Below the pieces are notes generated by a model that was given only the letters and a program-made list of their open reading frames with translations, made no database searches and was not told where the DNA came from. The translations under genes and the position numbers were made by a program. A stretch of 64,000 nt of DNA from Gentiana macrophylla (lineage: Eukaryota > Streptophyta > Magnoliopsida > Gentianales > Gentianaceae): NCBI GenBank assembly GCA_026214975.1, contig CM047817.1:94644867-94708866 (forward strand), written 5' to 3'. This document shows, piece after piece, positions 31,730 through 45,700 of this stretch; the first letter of the stretch is position 1; each line of letters starts with the position of its first letter.

Positions 31730-34511
31730 TTAGGTGTAAAAAGATATTATTAAGCTCAATCTGAGATACATGCTTGAATTACATGGGAGGGAGGGGAAGA
31801 TCCTCATTCCACGCACCCAATTACATTAAGACCTTCCTTAGCTAATAAATGAGCATTGACATTTCCCTGTATTTTAACAAAGGACAAAGAAACATAGACA
31901 AAAGCAGGTAGCAGGCGACGGCAATGATCAATAATGCTTTAAACTGGTGAGAGATCCTCCGAATGAGACGTGAGTCTATTATAGATAGTGAGTGAATCGC
32001 CTTCAAAGACCATCCTGAAGAAGCCCCAAGATAAATCGTAGAAAAGAGCATGGTAAAGGGCGTAAGCTTCACCAATCAGAACCTCGTATCCCCCATAAAG
32101 TCGCATCGAGAAGCTATTAATGATCTTTTCTTGAGAGTTGCGAAGCAGACCACCAATAGCAGTTCTGCCTGGGCCAAAAGCAACATCCACATTGAACTTA
32201 AGAGTATCCTGGGAGGGAGGTTGCCAATAAATGTTTAGAACCCCCCCATTGGCCGGCATATGTTGGTTTTTAACGGCCAGAAAAAATTCTTCTGCTTCCA
32301 CCATCGATTTAGCAATAATCGAATTTAAATGAATTTTCTTGCCATCAAACATCCAAGTACAACGTGATTTCCAGATATTCCACAAAAAACAAACAATCTG
32401 AGATATTTTTGCTCTTCCTCTTGTCTCATCAAAATATCAAAGAAATCAATATTTGAGTGAACACGTAAATTTCTCCAATATTTCCCGTTTGGATAAATTT
32501 TCCAAAGTGCATATGGAATCTCACATTCAAATAAACAGTGCTAGGCTGATTCCTCGCACCTATGACAGATTGAGCATATACCATTACCAATACCTCTAGA
32601 GCGAAGGCCAACAGCCATTGGCAAACAATTATGTAACAATCTCCACATGAAGTGAGTGATACGTGGTTTCACCTTTAAAGCCCAAAGTTTATTCCATATG
32701 CGTCTACCCGAAGTAGAGCTAGAGGGGGCATCTTGAGTAGTATTTCGTGCCTTAAACTCGCAAGCCAGAAAGTACCCGGTTTTAACGGAGTAAAGACCAT
32801 TACTAGAAAAATGCCATATCAATTTATCATCAACTGGGCTAGGAGACAAGGGGATAGATAATATTTTTTCTACTTCAAAATGATTAAAATTTGCAGATAT
32901 CAGATCTCGTCTCCATCTTCTAGTGTAAGGATCAATTAGGACACTGACATGCTCGTTAGAGAGGTTTTCCGAGGTGGGGTGTGCTCGAAAGGACAGTGAA
33001 GTAGAAATCCATGGATCTTCTCCGATTTTAATGGAGTTTCCCCTCCCAACTCTCCATCTTACTCCTTCGAATAATAGATCTTTCCTCTGTAGAATACTCT
33101 TCCAGATAGCAAAAGGATGGTCTGTTACTGTAGCATTGGAAAATTCCCGAGTCTCAAAATATTTGTATTTCACGATACAAGCCGAGATGGAATCAGGATA
33201 GGTGAGGATCGCCAAGCCTGCTTAGCTAGTAGAGCCAGATTAAAACATAGGAGGTCACGAAAACCCAGCCCTCCTTCAGACTTCTTTTTCAACACATTTC
33301 CCATGACTTCCAATGTATTTTATTTTCTCTTCTGTAGACCCCCAGAAAAAAAACGCCTGATCATTACTTCAAACTCATCAATAAGTTTTTTTTGGCAAGG
33401 CAAAACACTGCATGACATACTGCGGCAGAGCTTGTATTACTAACTTTATAAGAATTTCTTTACTAGCAAAAGAAAGAAATTTGTCTTTCCATCCGTTAAG
33501 CTTTTTCCGAATCTTGTCTTTGATATATAAGAATATTTTTGTCTTTGATCTTCCTATCATGAAAGGGAGGCCCAAATACTTACTCGATTCATTGCCAAGT
33601 GGAATATTTAGGATTGAAGAGAGCTCAAGCTGTGATGGTTGATTAATTGCTTTGATAAAGAAGATAGATGATTTTCCCAGATTTATCTTCTGGCCCGAAA
33701 GATCCTTATAATGTGCTAACATGTTGATAATAGTGGAGCAAGCCTGCAGGGTAGCCTCGAAGAAAAGTTAACTATCATCCGCAAATAAGAGGTGATTCAG
33801 CTCAAAAGATTCTCGTCGCCCAAAAGTAACACCTCGAAGAGATTGAGAGTTCGTAGCCATACAAATCAAGGTTGAAAATCCTTCTGCATATAGAATAAAT
33901 AAAAAAGGAGAGAGCGGGTCTCCTTGTCGTATGCCCCTAGTAGGAATAATGACAGGGGATTGATGTCCATTGATTATAACTTGATACGTAGGGGAGCTGA
34001 TACAAGACATAACCAACTTAATGAGGGAGTCTGGGGAGTGCATAGCTCTCATCACTGACCGAATAAAACCCCATTCCACTAGATCGAAGGCTTTCATCAT
34101 AACTAATTTTACGGCCATATGCTTGTTACAACCCTTCCTCCCAAGCTTCATAGAATGAAACGCCTCAAAAGCTGATATAACGTTATCTGTGATTAGCCCA
34201 CCCTTCACGAAAGACGAATGAGTCGAAGAGATAACCGAGTCCATTATTGGCTTCAATCTGTTAGCTAAAGTTTTGGACATGAGTTTGTAGATTGAATTAC
34301 ATAGGCTAATAGGTCGGAACTCCGTCATCTTCTTTGCATCTTTTACTTTAGGGATAAGCACGATAAAAGTTTTGTTTAAGGATGAGATATCACGACCTCC
34401 ATTCAAGCAATCAAGAATAATCGTTGTAATCCGAGGACTAATGACATGCCAAAATTTCTGAAGAAAAATAAAATGCATACCGTCCGGGTCTGGGGATTTC
34501 TTCCCCGGCAT
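31730..34511 (-). mobile_element. 5'-truncated L1-type LINE
   Basis: In minus-strand order it has reverse transcriptase, zf-RVT and RNase H. The RT (34511-33378) shows GKKSPDPDG, LIPKVKDAKKMTEFRPISLC, GIRQGDPLSPFLF and LLFADDS, followed immediately by an in-frame stop at 33768. The zf-RVT part (33215-32541) has LIWHFSSNGLYSVKTGY and a C-x-x-C zinc half-site. The RNase H (32385-31939) has KFNVDVAF, EAYALYHAL and FEGDSL, supplying the acidic residues. An A-rich stretch near 31720-31735 (RC) may be the tail. No endonuclease or ORF1 is present. The 5' end stops about 20 bp before a foldback element. Confidence 0.88.
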
Positions 34512-34530
34512 CTGAGAAAGAGCATGGTGG

Positions 34531-34707
34531 ATTTATTTCAGAACAAGATTTAGATTTTTTTTAAAGAAATACTCCTCACTTAAAACCAATATTACTCACT
34601 TAAAAGATTTAGATTCTGCTTAAATCTTAATCTTTTAAGCGAGTTATATTGATTTAAGTGAGGAGTATTTCTTTAAAAAAAAATCTAAATATTGTTCTGA
34701 AATAAAT
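34531..34707. mobile_element. 177-bp foldback element
   Basis: Two arms of about 75 bp are almost perfect inverted copies (ATTTATTTCAGAAC... and ...GTTCTGAAATAAAT), with an 18-nt centre around AGATTCTGCTTAAATCT. Transcribed, it would form a long hairpin. Short repeats flanking it are not clear, so the superfamily is open. Confidence 0.9.
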
Positions 34708-34739
34708 AATGAAAACATGTTTGAAAAAAATTGAGAAGT

Positions 34740-34920
34740 AAAATATTACTAAACGAGCCAAACGAGCCTCGCTCGAATATAACCCTTCTGTAACCGAGCA
34801 TAGACAAAACATAATATTTTGTTTGTTTGATTAACGAATGAACACGAACATGTTCGTTTATTAAACGAGTCCGAATTCAAATATTAATTATTCGGTTCGG
34901 CTCGACTAGTTTACATCACT
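34740..34920. repeat. GCTCG/GTTCGTTTA-rich dispersed repeat, right part
   Basis: It resembles 31.32-31.54 kb. The LINE and foldback element appear to sit between two parts of the same repeat family. Confidence 0.5.
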
Positions 34921-35775
34921 AGTGATTTTCTAGACATCGCCGGCACATTAGGGCATTCCATTTTAGATAGTATCTCACATGAACTTATGTGATATCTTAG
35001 ATGATTTAAACCACACAATTTATATCCAAAATACTACATTCGTCCCAAAATTAAGTTTATTAATCTTTTAGTTTTATCCCATAATATATGTATTTGAAAC
35101 GTTTATTAAAATTTTCTTCTTTGTACTCTTAATTTATTATACATTCACACATTTTTCACCACTACACAATATTTACATTAATAACGGTCAAAATGTATTT
35201 TACACTTTTATGATTAACATTTAATAACACTTAACTATTTTATCAAACTGTGTGAAAAATTCTAATGAATTTATGTTTTAAAACGAACTTAGTATAAATT
35301 ATGTGGTTATAATCACTTCATTTCACGTGGAGATACCACCTAAAGTCTTCCTGCATTCCACATCAAATCTCCTTTAAAAGTACGATCCTAGTCATGGGTA
35401 ATGGAGAGAGGAGCTAATAATTTTTTAATGAGAGATTTTATGATGCAACAATTATAGGAAGGTTGTATCAAGTGACATGTATCAGACCTTTCATTTTTAT
35501 TCTCTTTCACAAAATACATTTTATCGTGTGTGAAATGTTAAAAATGAATTCATTGTAATGCATACGCATGTGACTTACATCGAGGTGGGTGGTCTCAAGA
35601 CCACCTCAATTTTTGAACAAAAAAAAACAAATTTTATTATTATAATAGTATTAGTGTTAATATAAATATGTAATGTGTCTTTTTGTTAACTAAAAGACTA
35701 TGGTTTAAAAACAAATCTTATTTAGTCTCAGTAATTGTAGGATGTAGTTTCAAATCTTGCTAACCACCCTGATTT
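34921..35775. other. AT-rich intergenic DNA
   Basis: No gene or complete element seen. Confidence 0.5.
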
Positions 35776-35779
35776 TTTT

Positions 35780-36130
35780 TTTTTTGGATTTGGAAAGAAG
35801 GACAATGATATTTCGTCAATTATGTAGAATGATAACTTTTTAAAACTTTTGCATAACTAACAATTTTTTTTGAGCGGAACAATATTTTTTATTTATAAAT
35901 TCTGGACGCCTCTTTAAAAAAAACACTTTCTCTCTCATCAATATTTTTTAAACATTCATATCTCTCAATATAGAACTCCAAACTTGAAAATTCTTTCACC
36001 ATTTTTATTTTTTCATGCTCTTTATTTTGAGACCACATTCACCATATTCCGACATGATTTCCGAAAATCCGCTGTCGAAATTCACTATTGTTCAAAATTC
36101 ACTGTCGAAATTCGCTACTTTTCGGGTTTT
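35780..36130. repeat. Relative of the TTCACTG repeat family
   Basis: GAAGGACAATGATATTTCGTC and AAACTTTTGCATAAC match the left part of the repeat at 4.87 kb, and AAATTCACTGTCGAAATTC units occur at 36.08-36.12 kb. The middle (TTTATTTTGAGACCACATTC) also matches the repeat at 55.4-55.65 kb. Confidence 0.6.
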
Positions 36131-36170
36131 ACTGAGTGAATTTTGAGACTGAATCTCACGAAAAAAAAAA

Positions 36171-38158
36171 TGTAACGTCCTGACTTTTCAGAAAAATGTA
36201 AAATAGTAATTGAGTGTATTTACTACCACCTTATTATTATTTAACCAATTAGTTTGATTAAAAAGGGATTAAATAAATGTTTAGGAAATTAATGATAGGA
36301 AGTAAAGGGATTTAGTCATTTAATTAATGAATTTAATTGATGGATATTTAAGGAAAATAATACCAATATTCCCCTCATTAACACACACGCACGTTCAGAA
36401 AAAGAAAAAAAAAAAAAGAGGACGACGCAAATCTGAAGAAAAAGGACGCAGAGCTTCGCAGGATGCCTGGAACGAAGACCAGCCACCGCGCGTAATTATT
36501 CCGTTCATCGTTTCAAAACGCCGCAGAGAAAAAAGTGATCATTTATGACGAGGCGCAACTTTGGAAAATAAAATATCCTTATTCCGTAAGTTTCGATTTA
36601 GCGTTGTTTTTAAATGAATCGTCTGAGCTTCGTTTCTTCAAAAATTCGTATCTTTTAATCCGTGGCTCTGTTTTTCACCCAATGAGAGTAGTCAAAACGA
36701 TCGTCTTGGAGCGTAGATCATTCTAAAAATAGTTTCACAGAAAATAATCCTGGTAATCTTTAGTTTTACACACTTTTGCAGTTCGGTTTTTGACAAAAAC
36801 ATAGGATTTTAGGGCTTACTTGTTGATCAAGTAGGTTTTGGGTTTGAGGATCAAGAGTTGTAGCAGTCACTTGGCGTTTTGCTTTAAATATTGTTTGCAA
36901 TTAAGGTAAGAGGCTCTTCCAAATGAGTAATTATAGTTGTATAATAATAGGTTGAGTTCTGGCGAGTTTTGGTGTTGTTTGGTGATAGAATTCATGATAA
37001 GTTGTAATTAATGAGATGTGATATGTTTTGGTATATTTGTGTTGAGTTTTAAATCTCTATTCTTCTTGATTCAATAACATTAATTAAACGTAAACAAGCC
37101 TCGATCGAGTTTTACGATGCGTTTGGTTCCGGCACCTGACGTACTTCTTAAAGGGAGTTGAAGTCCGGACCGTCGGAAAAGCGTGAAGGGCTTGTGCTTT
37201 GATGAAATAGTATTCATCAATATCTGTGTAATTCTAGGCCTTGTCCGTGTCTACAGTGGTTCAGGAAAGAGACAAAGTGTATGTGAGGAGCTTACTTGAA
37301 AACAATTAGGTGGCTAGTTAATACACAATAATAATTACAAAAGTGTAGTAAAAGATAAAACGTCGGCCTATTCTCGCCAGACACTATTTCATATCGGCGA
37401 TGTGATACGTTCATAAAAGGTGAACAACGCTCATCGCTCTGCGCTCAAAAATTTGAAGAAGTACCGGAGGAAATTCATCGAACGATATACGCATACCAGG
37501 AGACCCCGGAGCTAATTGGTGCTAATCACCGTTAGTTAGCAAGTATATCTTGGTGATGAACGCCATGCGTAGTGTCCTCGAGTGATGACGTAACCAAGAT
37601 AAGCTAAGCTAAAGCGTATAGTCGCGACATGTTTGATGGACGTGGAGTGAACCTCAGATTGAGTCGATCTCTCATAAAGATAACATAATAATAATAAAAA
37701 AGGAACCTTTTGTTGTAGAACTTAGTTATTCATTAGCTTCGGCTTTTACTAAGTACTTTGTACTTACCTCCTTTGCATTTTCTTTGTTATACATTGTGGG
37801 GTGAGAAGACGAACATGCTGACCACGAGTTTGTTGAGGACAACGAGGAAGACTTTCAACGATGCTTTGTTTTACTTTTAATTATAGACTTTGTAGACAAG
37901 TTGTACTTTCAAGACACCGTACTTTGTAATCTTTGGAGAATCGTTGTTGTAAGTTAATTCTTTCCATCTTTAGAATGGTTACTTTCTATTCTTAGTAGCA
38001 TTTATGTTTTTACCCGAGTCTTTTTAGCATCCGTTTGTTTTATTTTGATACGACGACGTATAGAACTGCGTATAATATTAGATTTGTTTAATGCTATACG
38101 CGCCTTTAAACATTTCTCTTCCGGATAAGCGCTTCAGATCTCTGAGGCGGGCGTTATA
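36171..38158 (+). repeat. Probable solo LTR, gypsy type
   Basis: It begins TGTAACGTCCTGAC and ends GGCGGGCGTTATA, nearly the inverted copy of the start. No coding region or second LTR is present, and the length of about 2 kb suits a gypsy LTR. The last dinucleotide is TA rather than CA, and no clean target duplication is visible (AAAAA / AAACG), so the exact ends are tentative. Confidence 0.6.
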
Positions 38159-38159
38159 A

Positions 38160-38993
38160 AACGATATATTGATATCGAAACAAGTCTCAAACGAAGAAAG
38201 CGTGAAAAAAATAAAAAAATTCAATGAAATTTTAATCGCTTTTAAAAATCTAGATCAGCAACACGCGTGGGACTTTTTTTAAATTAATTTTTTGTCCTTT
38301 AACCTATACAAATTATATAAGTCGTTATTTTCTCTATAAAAAAATATTTTGTTGTCAAAAATATTCTAAATGTTGTCTTTATACCTAAATCTCTATTTTT
38401 TAAACTTTCAGAATTTATATATCAAAACCCCTAGAAAACATTTTCTGGTTCCGCCATTGGTAATGTGCTTTGCAGTTTATATACCGAAATCATCCCGATT
38501 TTTTTTAGCTTTGCAGTTTATATACCAAGAGCATCCAGGAAATTTTTTTTTGGTTCCCCTATTGATTATGTATGCCACTCGATATAACATTGATACAACG
38601 GTTGTATTATAAATTTTTTCTTTTTTAATAGATGCTTGAGAAAATGTGCTCGCAAAAATTATAATTTGTATGGTATGTTTTATAAAATAATATTGAAAAA
38701 ATGTACATGAAAAACATTTCATAACGATTCTATAACTACTCCGCAACGAGCACATGATGAAATATTTTTTTCACGTATTTTTAGAATATTACTATTTTAA
38801 AACATAACCTATCAAGAATAACATTCATGGACATATTTTTGTCTAAGTTTTCCTTTTTAATTTGATATTGCACACAAAATTAAGACAGATCTGCAACCCG
38901 ACAAACAATGAGAGGTCGGCAAGTGTCGGCCCGGTCAACATGGAGACAAAACCGGCTTTTAATTTCCCAAGTAGCTCCCATCAGCCCTTTTTT

Positions 38994-39024
<31 letters not shown>

Positions 39025-39325
39025 AGGAAATTTCGAATTACTTGTATTTTTTACAACCTTCAAAAACGAGGTAAAAAAAATCTTTAGAGAAAAAGTTGTG
39101 AACAAAACGTATCTAATGAATTTTTATTTTCAGGATATTGAACATACAAAAACACTCTTTTATATAATATATAGGTTAAAGGTTGTAAATCTTATATTCT
39201 TCTACAACCACATGTGTAATGTATGATGTGTTCTTCTCAACCATTATTTTTTTTTTTATTGTCTTTTTTTGATTTTGTATCTTATTTTGTCATTATAGCT
39301 ACTGACTTTTTATATATATATATAC

Positions 39326-39383
<58 letters not shown>

Positions 39384-41228
39384 TTATTTTTTATTTTTTT
39401 ATTTTAAGTGGCATGATTTCATTTTTAAGCTGAAGGGATTTTCGTATACAATCTTTCTTTTACTAATTATAAAACCCACTAACTTTGAAAATGAATATAT
39501 TCCCATGTTTCAACGACTAATGTTATGTCAAACAAAAGTTATTTATTTTTTATGTGTTCATCAATAACCACTAATGTTATGTCAAATCAATCCTTAGTGC
39601 AAAGCCTAATATGACAAAAACAATGGTTTAATACTTTTGAAAAACTTATTTGCTATTAACTTTGTTTTTCAATAGACTATTTCTTTTTTGAGGAATTTTC
39701 AATAGACTTTTAAACTTTCCAAGATCAATATAGATAATTTTAATAGTCTTATTTGTATTATTATATTATTGTTCTCTAATCTTGTTCAAAAAGATTTTTT
39801 CAAGGGACATGTCACTTTGATAGTTTCAATATTTTTTTTGAGGAGATAAAATTCAATATTAAGTATCCAATATATGACAAATTATTTAATGCACTAAACA
39901 CTTTACTTAAACTTAAACTTTCGAATCACTTGCAATAATCTTTAATCAATGAGAGATTGAACGGTGCATAGTGATATACGAGTACTTGCAGTAAATACTT
40001 TAAATCAATTAAAAACTCTATTGTAAAGATTTCAACAGGAAAATAACATTGTAACAGATATTCTATTTTTTACCGTAAACTACATATTCTGTAAAATTTC
40101 TTTTACATCTACCGCATTCATCTAGATTCTGTAAAATTTTCTTTATATCTTCCGCATTATGTAAAATAAAGAGTCTGATGCATTTCATCTCAAATAAAGA
40201 TTACAGAAACTAAAAACGTGTTTTTAAAATCAGATAATAGAGTATTCGTAAAGAGATATCGATCACGAGTGATCTAAAAAATATAGTAATATTCATTCAC
40301 TAATACCTATTGGTTTTAAATGATAATTGCAAAGACTGACGATCCTAATATGATATCAAAGTAGGAGATCCCGAGTTCAAGCCCTTGCTTTCAACACAAT
40401 TAAAAAAAAAAACTAAAAAAAAAAGTGTTGAAACTCACTTTTTTCTTATATGCGTTCCACGCTTCCCATACAAAAAAAGTCAGTGTTTGCTATCTCCATT
40501 CTTATAAGCTCTCAACACTAAGAGGAGTCTGATATAAATATAATGAAATATAATAGCGTCTTTATTAAAACAAATTGATTTTAATACAACGGTAAGCACT
40601 TGATCCTAATGCATAGATTCTTTTGGTGTAGCTCCTAAGATAATAATAATAATAAATAGATAAATAAAAGGATCGTTATTATCTGTAATCATATGGTTTT
40701 ACCTTACTTACTAAAAACAAAATCGCATAACGAATACTTTATTTCATAATTTTAAATATGTTTTTTTTAATTTACAGAATCTCTATCCAAGATAAAATAC
40801 ATTAAATTATCTATTTTACATTAGACGAAAAATATAAAGGAAAATTTATAGAATCTGAATAAATACTAGTAATCCAAAGAATTTTTTACGAATCAAAAAG
40901 TAAGAAATAGAGTATCTCAGTATAATGTTATTTTTTTGTGGTTGAAATCTTTAACATAAAGTTTTAAGAGATTTACAGTATCAACTGTAAGCAGTCTTTT
41001 TAAGTTTTTCTTACTAAACATATCCAATGTTTTCGTGGAAGCTCTTTAACAAGACTTTTCCCACCGGACAAAGTTTAACAACTTGTGGGAGTTGTAATGT
41101 TATATATGCCATTTGTAAAAACTCTATTGATGTCCACACTCGTTTTTTGAATTTGTTCTAATGTCTATTTTGAGAAATTTTTTTAGGTCTGCCAATGACC
41201 CTGAGTCTTTCTTTAATTTACCCATTTG
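38160..41228. other. AT-rich intergenic DNA with scattered repeat pieces
   Basis: Around 38.28-38.40 kb lies a relative of the right end of the 4.87-5.25 kb repeat. At 39.19-39.30 kb is the inverted relative of 21.47-21.60 kb. No gene seen; the open frames here are low-complexity. Confidence 0.5.
39310..39385. repeat. (AT)n/(ATAC)n microsatellite
   Basis: Alternating TA runs interrupted by ATACAT. Confidence 0.93.
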
Positions 41229-41640
41229 CTAGATGTTTCCACCGTTTACTATGGTGAAGTTTAATGTTGATGCAACACCGAAGAAAAGACATTATTGCAA
41301 TCATGGTTTTACTTTAGAACACATATGGTGATATTTTGCAAGCTTTCGATCTCAAAAGCGTTACGTATGTCTGGTGGAGATCATATTCATTCTGGTACCG
41401 TAGTAGGTAAACTAAATGATTAGCTTCGGGTACGATGCGTCCGTTGATGTAGCTTTGGCTTTACATAATGCTATGCCATAGGCGATCAGGCATAGTTTTT
41501 TTTAATGAAATCACGAAGGTGTAAAGTTATTCAATCGTAAGTGTTACAAATCTTCAATGAAATATTGACCTACATACCGAGCCGTTCGTATTGTTTGTTG
41601 ACATTAATTCATCAACCGTACTGTAAGTGATAAAGATCTT
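41229..41640 (+). pseudogene. Decayed LINE RNase H fragment
   Basis: The reading [17 protein letters not shown] matches the start of the RNase H domain at the 3' end of plant LINEs (typically W-x-P-P then K-x-N-x-D). Weaker pieces follow: ILQAFDLKS, then ALALHNAMP (the second acidic helix, with Asp in place of Glu ahead of it). Stops and frame changes throughout. This is a fragment only. Confidence 0.4.
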
Positions 41641-41847
41641 CCGCACTTATTAGTTGAATGACTAATTACTTGAAGTTCATGAAATTTTCCATTTTGAGTA
41701 GTTACTGAAATATAAATTTTCAAAAGGAATTTGTTAAAAATATTTATGAGTCATTTTCACACTGTAATCGGAACTCAGTTTAAAAAAAATAAAAAAAATT
41801 CCATTAAAATACTACTTCAATTATTCCTCTGCTATTTACAGGCCCCG

Positions 41848-41860
41848 AACTACTTTTTAT
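41848..41860 (+). promoter_or_regulatory. Candidate TATA box of the U-box gene
   Basis: CTTTTTATACAGT lies just ahead of a CT-rich leader (41880-41970) and about 0.9 kb before the ATG. A long T-rich stretch between suggests a 5' UTR intron. Confidence 0.35.
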
Positions 41861-42736
41861 ACAGTAAAATTCACCAAAAGCCCTTGAGATTTTCCCCCCA
41901 GTCTCTGTCTTCATTTCATTTTCGTCATCTTCACCTCTCCATAAAATCCAAAAGCTGGGCCATTTCCTACACACGTACATATCGCGTGAAGATATTTTAC
42001 CTAAGAAGAGTAAAGATTTTGATAATAATTGGTTTTATTCTTGAAGGCTCTGTTTCCCTGAGCTCCTTTAATGGCTATTTAGCTTTTCTGGGTAATTTTT
42101 TCAGCTGGAAATTCTATTTTCCTTTTGGGTCCCTTCGATTTAATTGGTTTGTTCTCTTTGGATGAGTTTTTCTGGCTCATTTTTAAGAATACAATTATGT
42201 GTTTTGGAGGAGTTCGGATCTTAGATGAAAAGGGACATATTCAGCTGCGAATTCAGCTTTGTTAACGCTTGAAAATTGCTTGAAAATGTTTTTATTTCTT
42301 TCCCGTTTGTTGTCGAATCTTATTTATTTTTTCCATTTTATGGAATTTTTTTTCTTCTTAATTTGGCATAAAATATGCATTTCATGTGTTTGTGGAAATG
42401 TAACCACCATTGCCATCTGTTTCTTTGTTTGTTTTTGTAATGCCGTACAATTTCAACAACGTTTTGGAATCATCCATTTGTCATCAAAATTGAATCTTTT
42501 TTCTTTTAGATTTTCTTATTTTCGTTTTTACCTTATTCTATAGGACCTTTTCCTTAGTTTTTCGAGCTATATTTTGATTGCAGATTTATTTATTTCTCTA
42601 TTTTGCTGCATTTTTATTATGAATCAACGCTTTTCAGCTGTAGATTGTTTTTGCGCAGTTTGTTTCTAAAACATTTTATTTTGAATTCCAGGTAATTTGA
42701 AAATCTCATCCTTGTTTTACCCATCAAAATCTAACC

Positions 42737-45700
42737 ATGGACAACCCTGAAGTGGAAGAAAATTTGCTTCAAATCGGTGAACCAAAGGTACAGATACTCG
42801 AATTCGAATTAGCAGTTTATGGTGAAAAACTCTATCTTGGATTTTACTATTTACCATTCTTGAAACTTTCTATAAGAAATGTTTTAAATGAATGTCTTTT
42901 CTTGGAACTTTGAAATTACCTTGAACACAAGTTGATAACAATACCTATTTTTCTTTTCCCCCATGTAGCTTTTGTGGGACCTGCTGACTGAATGTTATGT
43001 TTTTCTCATAATTTGTGGGTTTATTAAGTAATTATTAATTTGTTTTTTAAGTGGTATAATTTGTTTAGTGATGGTTGCTCTGCATTTACTGGCATAATTA
43101 TCCTGTCTCATTGATTTAGTTCATAAAGTCATATTGATAGCTGCTTATCAAAAGCTATGTTTGGTAGCGTGTCCCGTATCTGACACGTATGCAAAGCGGA
43201 TAGAATACCCCTGAGGCAAATTAGCAATCTCTTAAAGTTGGATACGTGATCCGAATTTGCACATCGAGAACTCAAATTCGCAAAATGAAGAACCTTATTG
43301 GAAATTGAAGATGGTCCACCACCCAGGAAATCAAAGTAAAGCTACCTAAAATGAAGAAACATTATCAAAATTGAAGAAAAACCACTTAAATTTGCTTTAT
43401 TCTATGATCATTAACATTTATAATTTGATTATAATAGTTTGTTATGTACATTTTAGTCCATATACTGTTAATATTTACATGTCTCATCCGTATCTGTATC
43501 CTATATTTGTCAATAATCCCACACTCATGTATCCCATATCCACGTATCCGTACCCTTGTAACCTAGATCAAAAGATTTGTGTTAGTTTTCAAGAATGTTG
43601 ATGACTGACTAGGATCCTGTTTTTTGTGAACAGTTACATGCAGAGATGTGCAAGAGTTTATGTGCAATTTATGCTAAAGTGTTGGAGATATTCCCCGAAT
43701 TGGAAGGGGCGAGGCCGAGAAGCACATCAGGCATTCAAGCATTATGTGCTTTACACATAGCTCTCGAGAAGACAAAAAACGTTCTTCAGCATTGTGCTGA
43801 ATGTAGTAAACTCTACTTGGTACAGCTATTTCCTTGAAGATTTTCGAGTCTTACATATGCTTTTGTGTGTGTGTGTGTGTTTTTTTTCTTCTGGGAGTCT
43901 AGAACGAGCTTTGCTTCGAACCTTGTTTTGTTTGTTTAATTTTCAAATACAATGAAATTTTCGATACTAATATGATACTTTTGTTCAGGCAATTACTGGT
44001 GATTCGGTTGTCCTTAAGTTTGAAAAGGCAAGACTTGCCCTTGAAGATGGTCTGAGGCGTGTTGAAGATATTGTTCCACAAACTATTGGCACTCAGGTAA
44101 TTTTTCTTGCTGTTTTCGTCGATTAAGAGTGCATAATACTTTTAATTCTTGATTTTAATTAGACCCTTTTTTATTGCTCCAATTTTCAGATTTCTGAGAT
44201 TCTATGTGAACTTTTGGAGATTAAATTCTCACTTGATCCTGGGGAGAAACAAATCGGTATTGATATAATCGAACTCCTTCAGCAAGGTAAAAAATTTAGC
44301 AGCAACTCCGGTGACAACAATGAACTCGAATCATTTCATCAAGCAGCTTCAGGACTTGGTATTACATCTTCACGAGCCGCACTACGAGAGAGACGGGCTC
44401 TGAAAAAACTATTAGAAAAAGCTCGAGCAGAGGAAGATAAACGAAAGGAATCTATTGTGGCTTATCTTTCACATCTCATGAGAAAATACTCAAAGTTATT
44501 TAGAAGTGATCTTTCAGACGATAACGATTCACAAGGCTCGACTCCTTGTTCTCCAACAATTCAGGGACAGTTTGATCCTGCATTTGACAGACAGCTTTCA
44601 AAGCTTTGTTCTTTCAATTTCAAGCCTAATTTCAGAAGGTTAGATCAAGTACCGGTCCCACCTGAAGAATTGAGGTGTCCAATTTCATTACAACTCATGT
44701 ATGATCCCGTAATCATAGCATCTGGTCAAACATACGAAAGGATTTGCATTGAAAAATGGTTTAGTGACGGGCACAACACGTGCCCGAAATCACAGCAACA
44801 TCTCCCTCATCTTATTTTAACGCCTAATTACTGCGTTAAAGGATTAGTTGCTAGTTGGTGTGAGCAGAATGGAGTCCCTATTCCAGATGGACCCCCAGAA
44901 TCACTTGATTTAAACTACTGGAGATTGGCATTGTCTGATAATGAACACGCGAATTCCAATTCGATGAAGAACGACGTTGTAAAGGTAGTGCCTTTAGAAG
45001 ATAGCGGTACAATCGAGGAAGACGGGCATGACAACGACGACATTGAAGAGGTTTCTGCAGAGGAAAAAGACTTTTCACTTGATGATTGTCAGAGTTACGA
45101 CGACCTTATGATAATCTTAAAGAATGAGAATGATTTGACGAAGTTGTCGGAAGTGATTGATAAAATAAGACACTTATTGAAGGATAATGAAGAAGCTAGA
45201 ACATATATGGGGGAAAATGGTCTTGTGGAAACACTGTTGCAGTTCTTGGAGGTAGCTTTGGATTCGAGGTGTGAGAAAGCTCAAGAAATCGGGGCAATGG
45301 CTCTGTTTAATCTTGCTGTGAATAATAACAGGTATATGTTGTCCAGTTTTTACATTGCATACTTCCCTTTTTTTTTCCTGGAATATTCGAAGGTGGTTAT
45401 TTACATTTTTACCCTTGTTTGCTTTTCAGAAATAAGGAAACAATGTTAGCAGGAGGAATACTACCACTTCTAGAGAGAATGATCACTGATTTCACCTCTG
45501 CTGGAGCCGCAACGGCTCTTTACTTAAACCTTTCGTGTCTTGAAGAAGCAAAACCCGTAATCGGATCAAGCAACGCCGTATCTTTCTTGATACACGTCCT
45601 CCAGAACGGAAACGATACTCTCTGTAGGCTAGACGCGCTCCATGCACTGTATAATCTCTCATTCTGTCCGGCTAATGTCCCTTATCTCTTGCAATCCGGT

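Noticed and set aside
39223..39567. 114-codon open frame rich in Tyr and Ile
   Set aside because: It is created by the AT microsatellite at 39310-39385.
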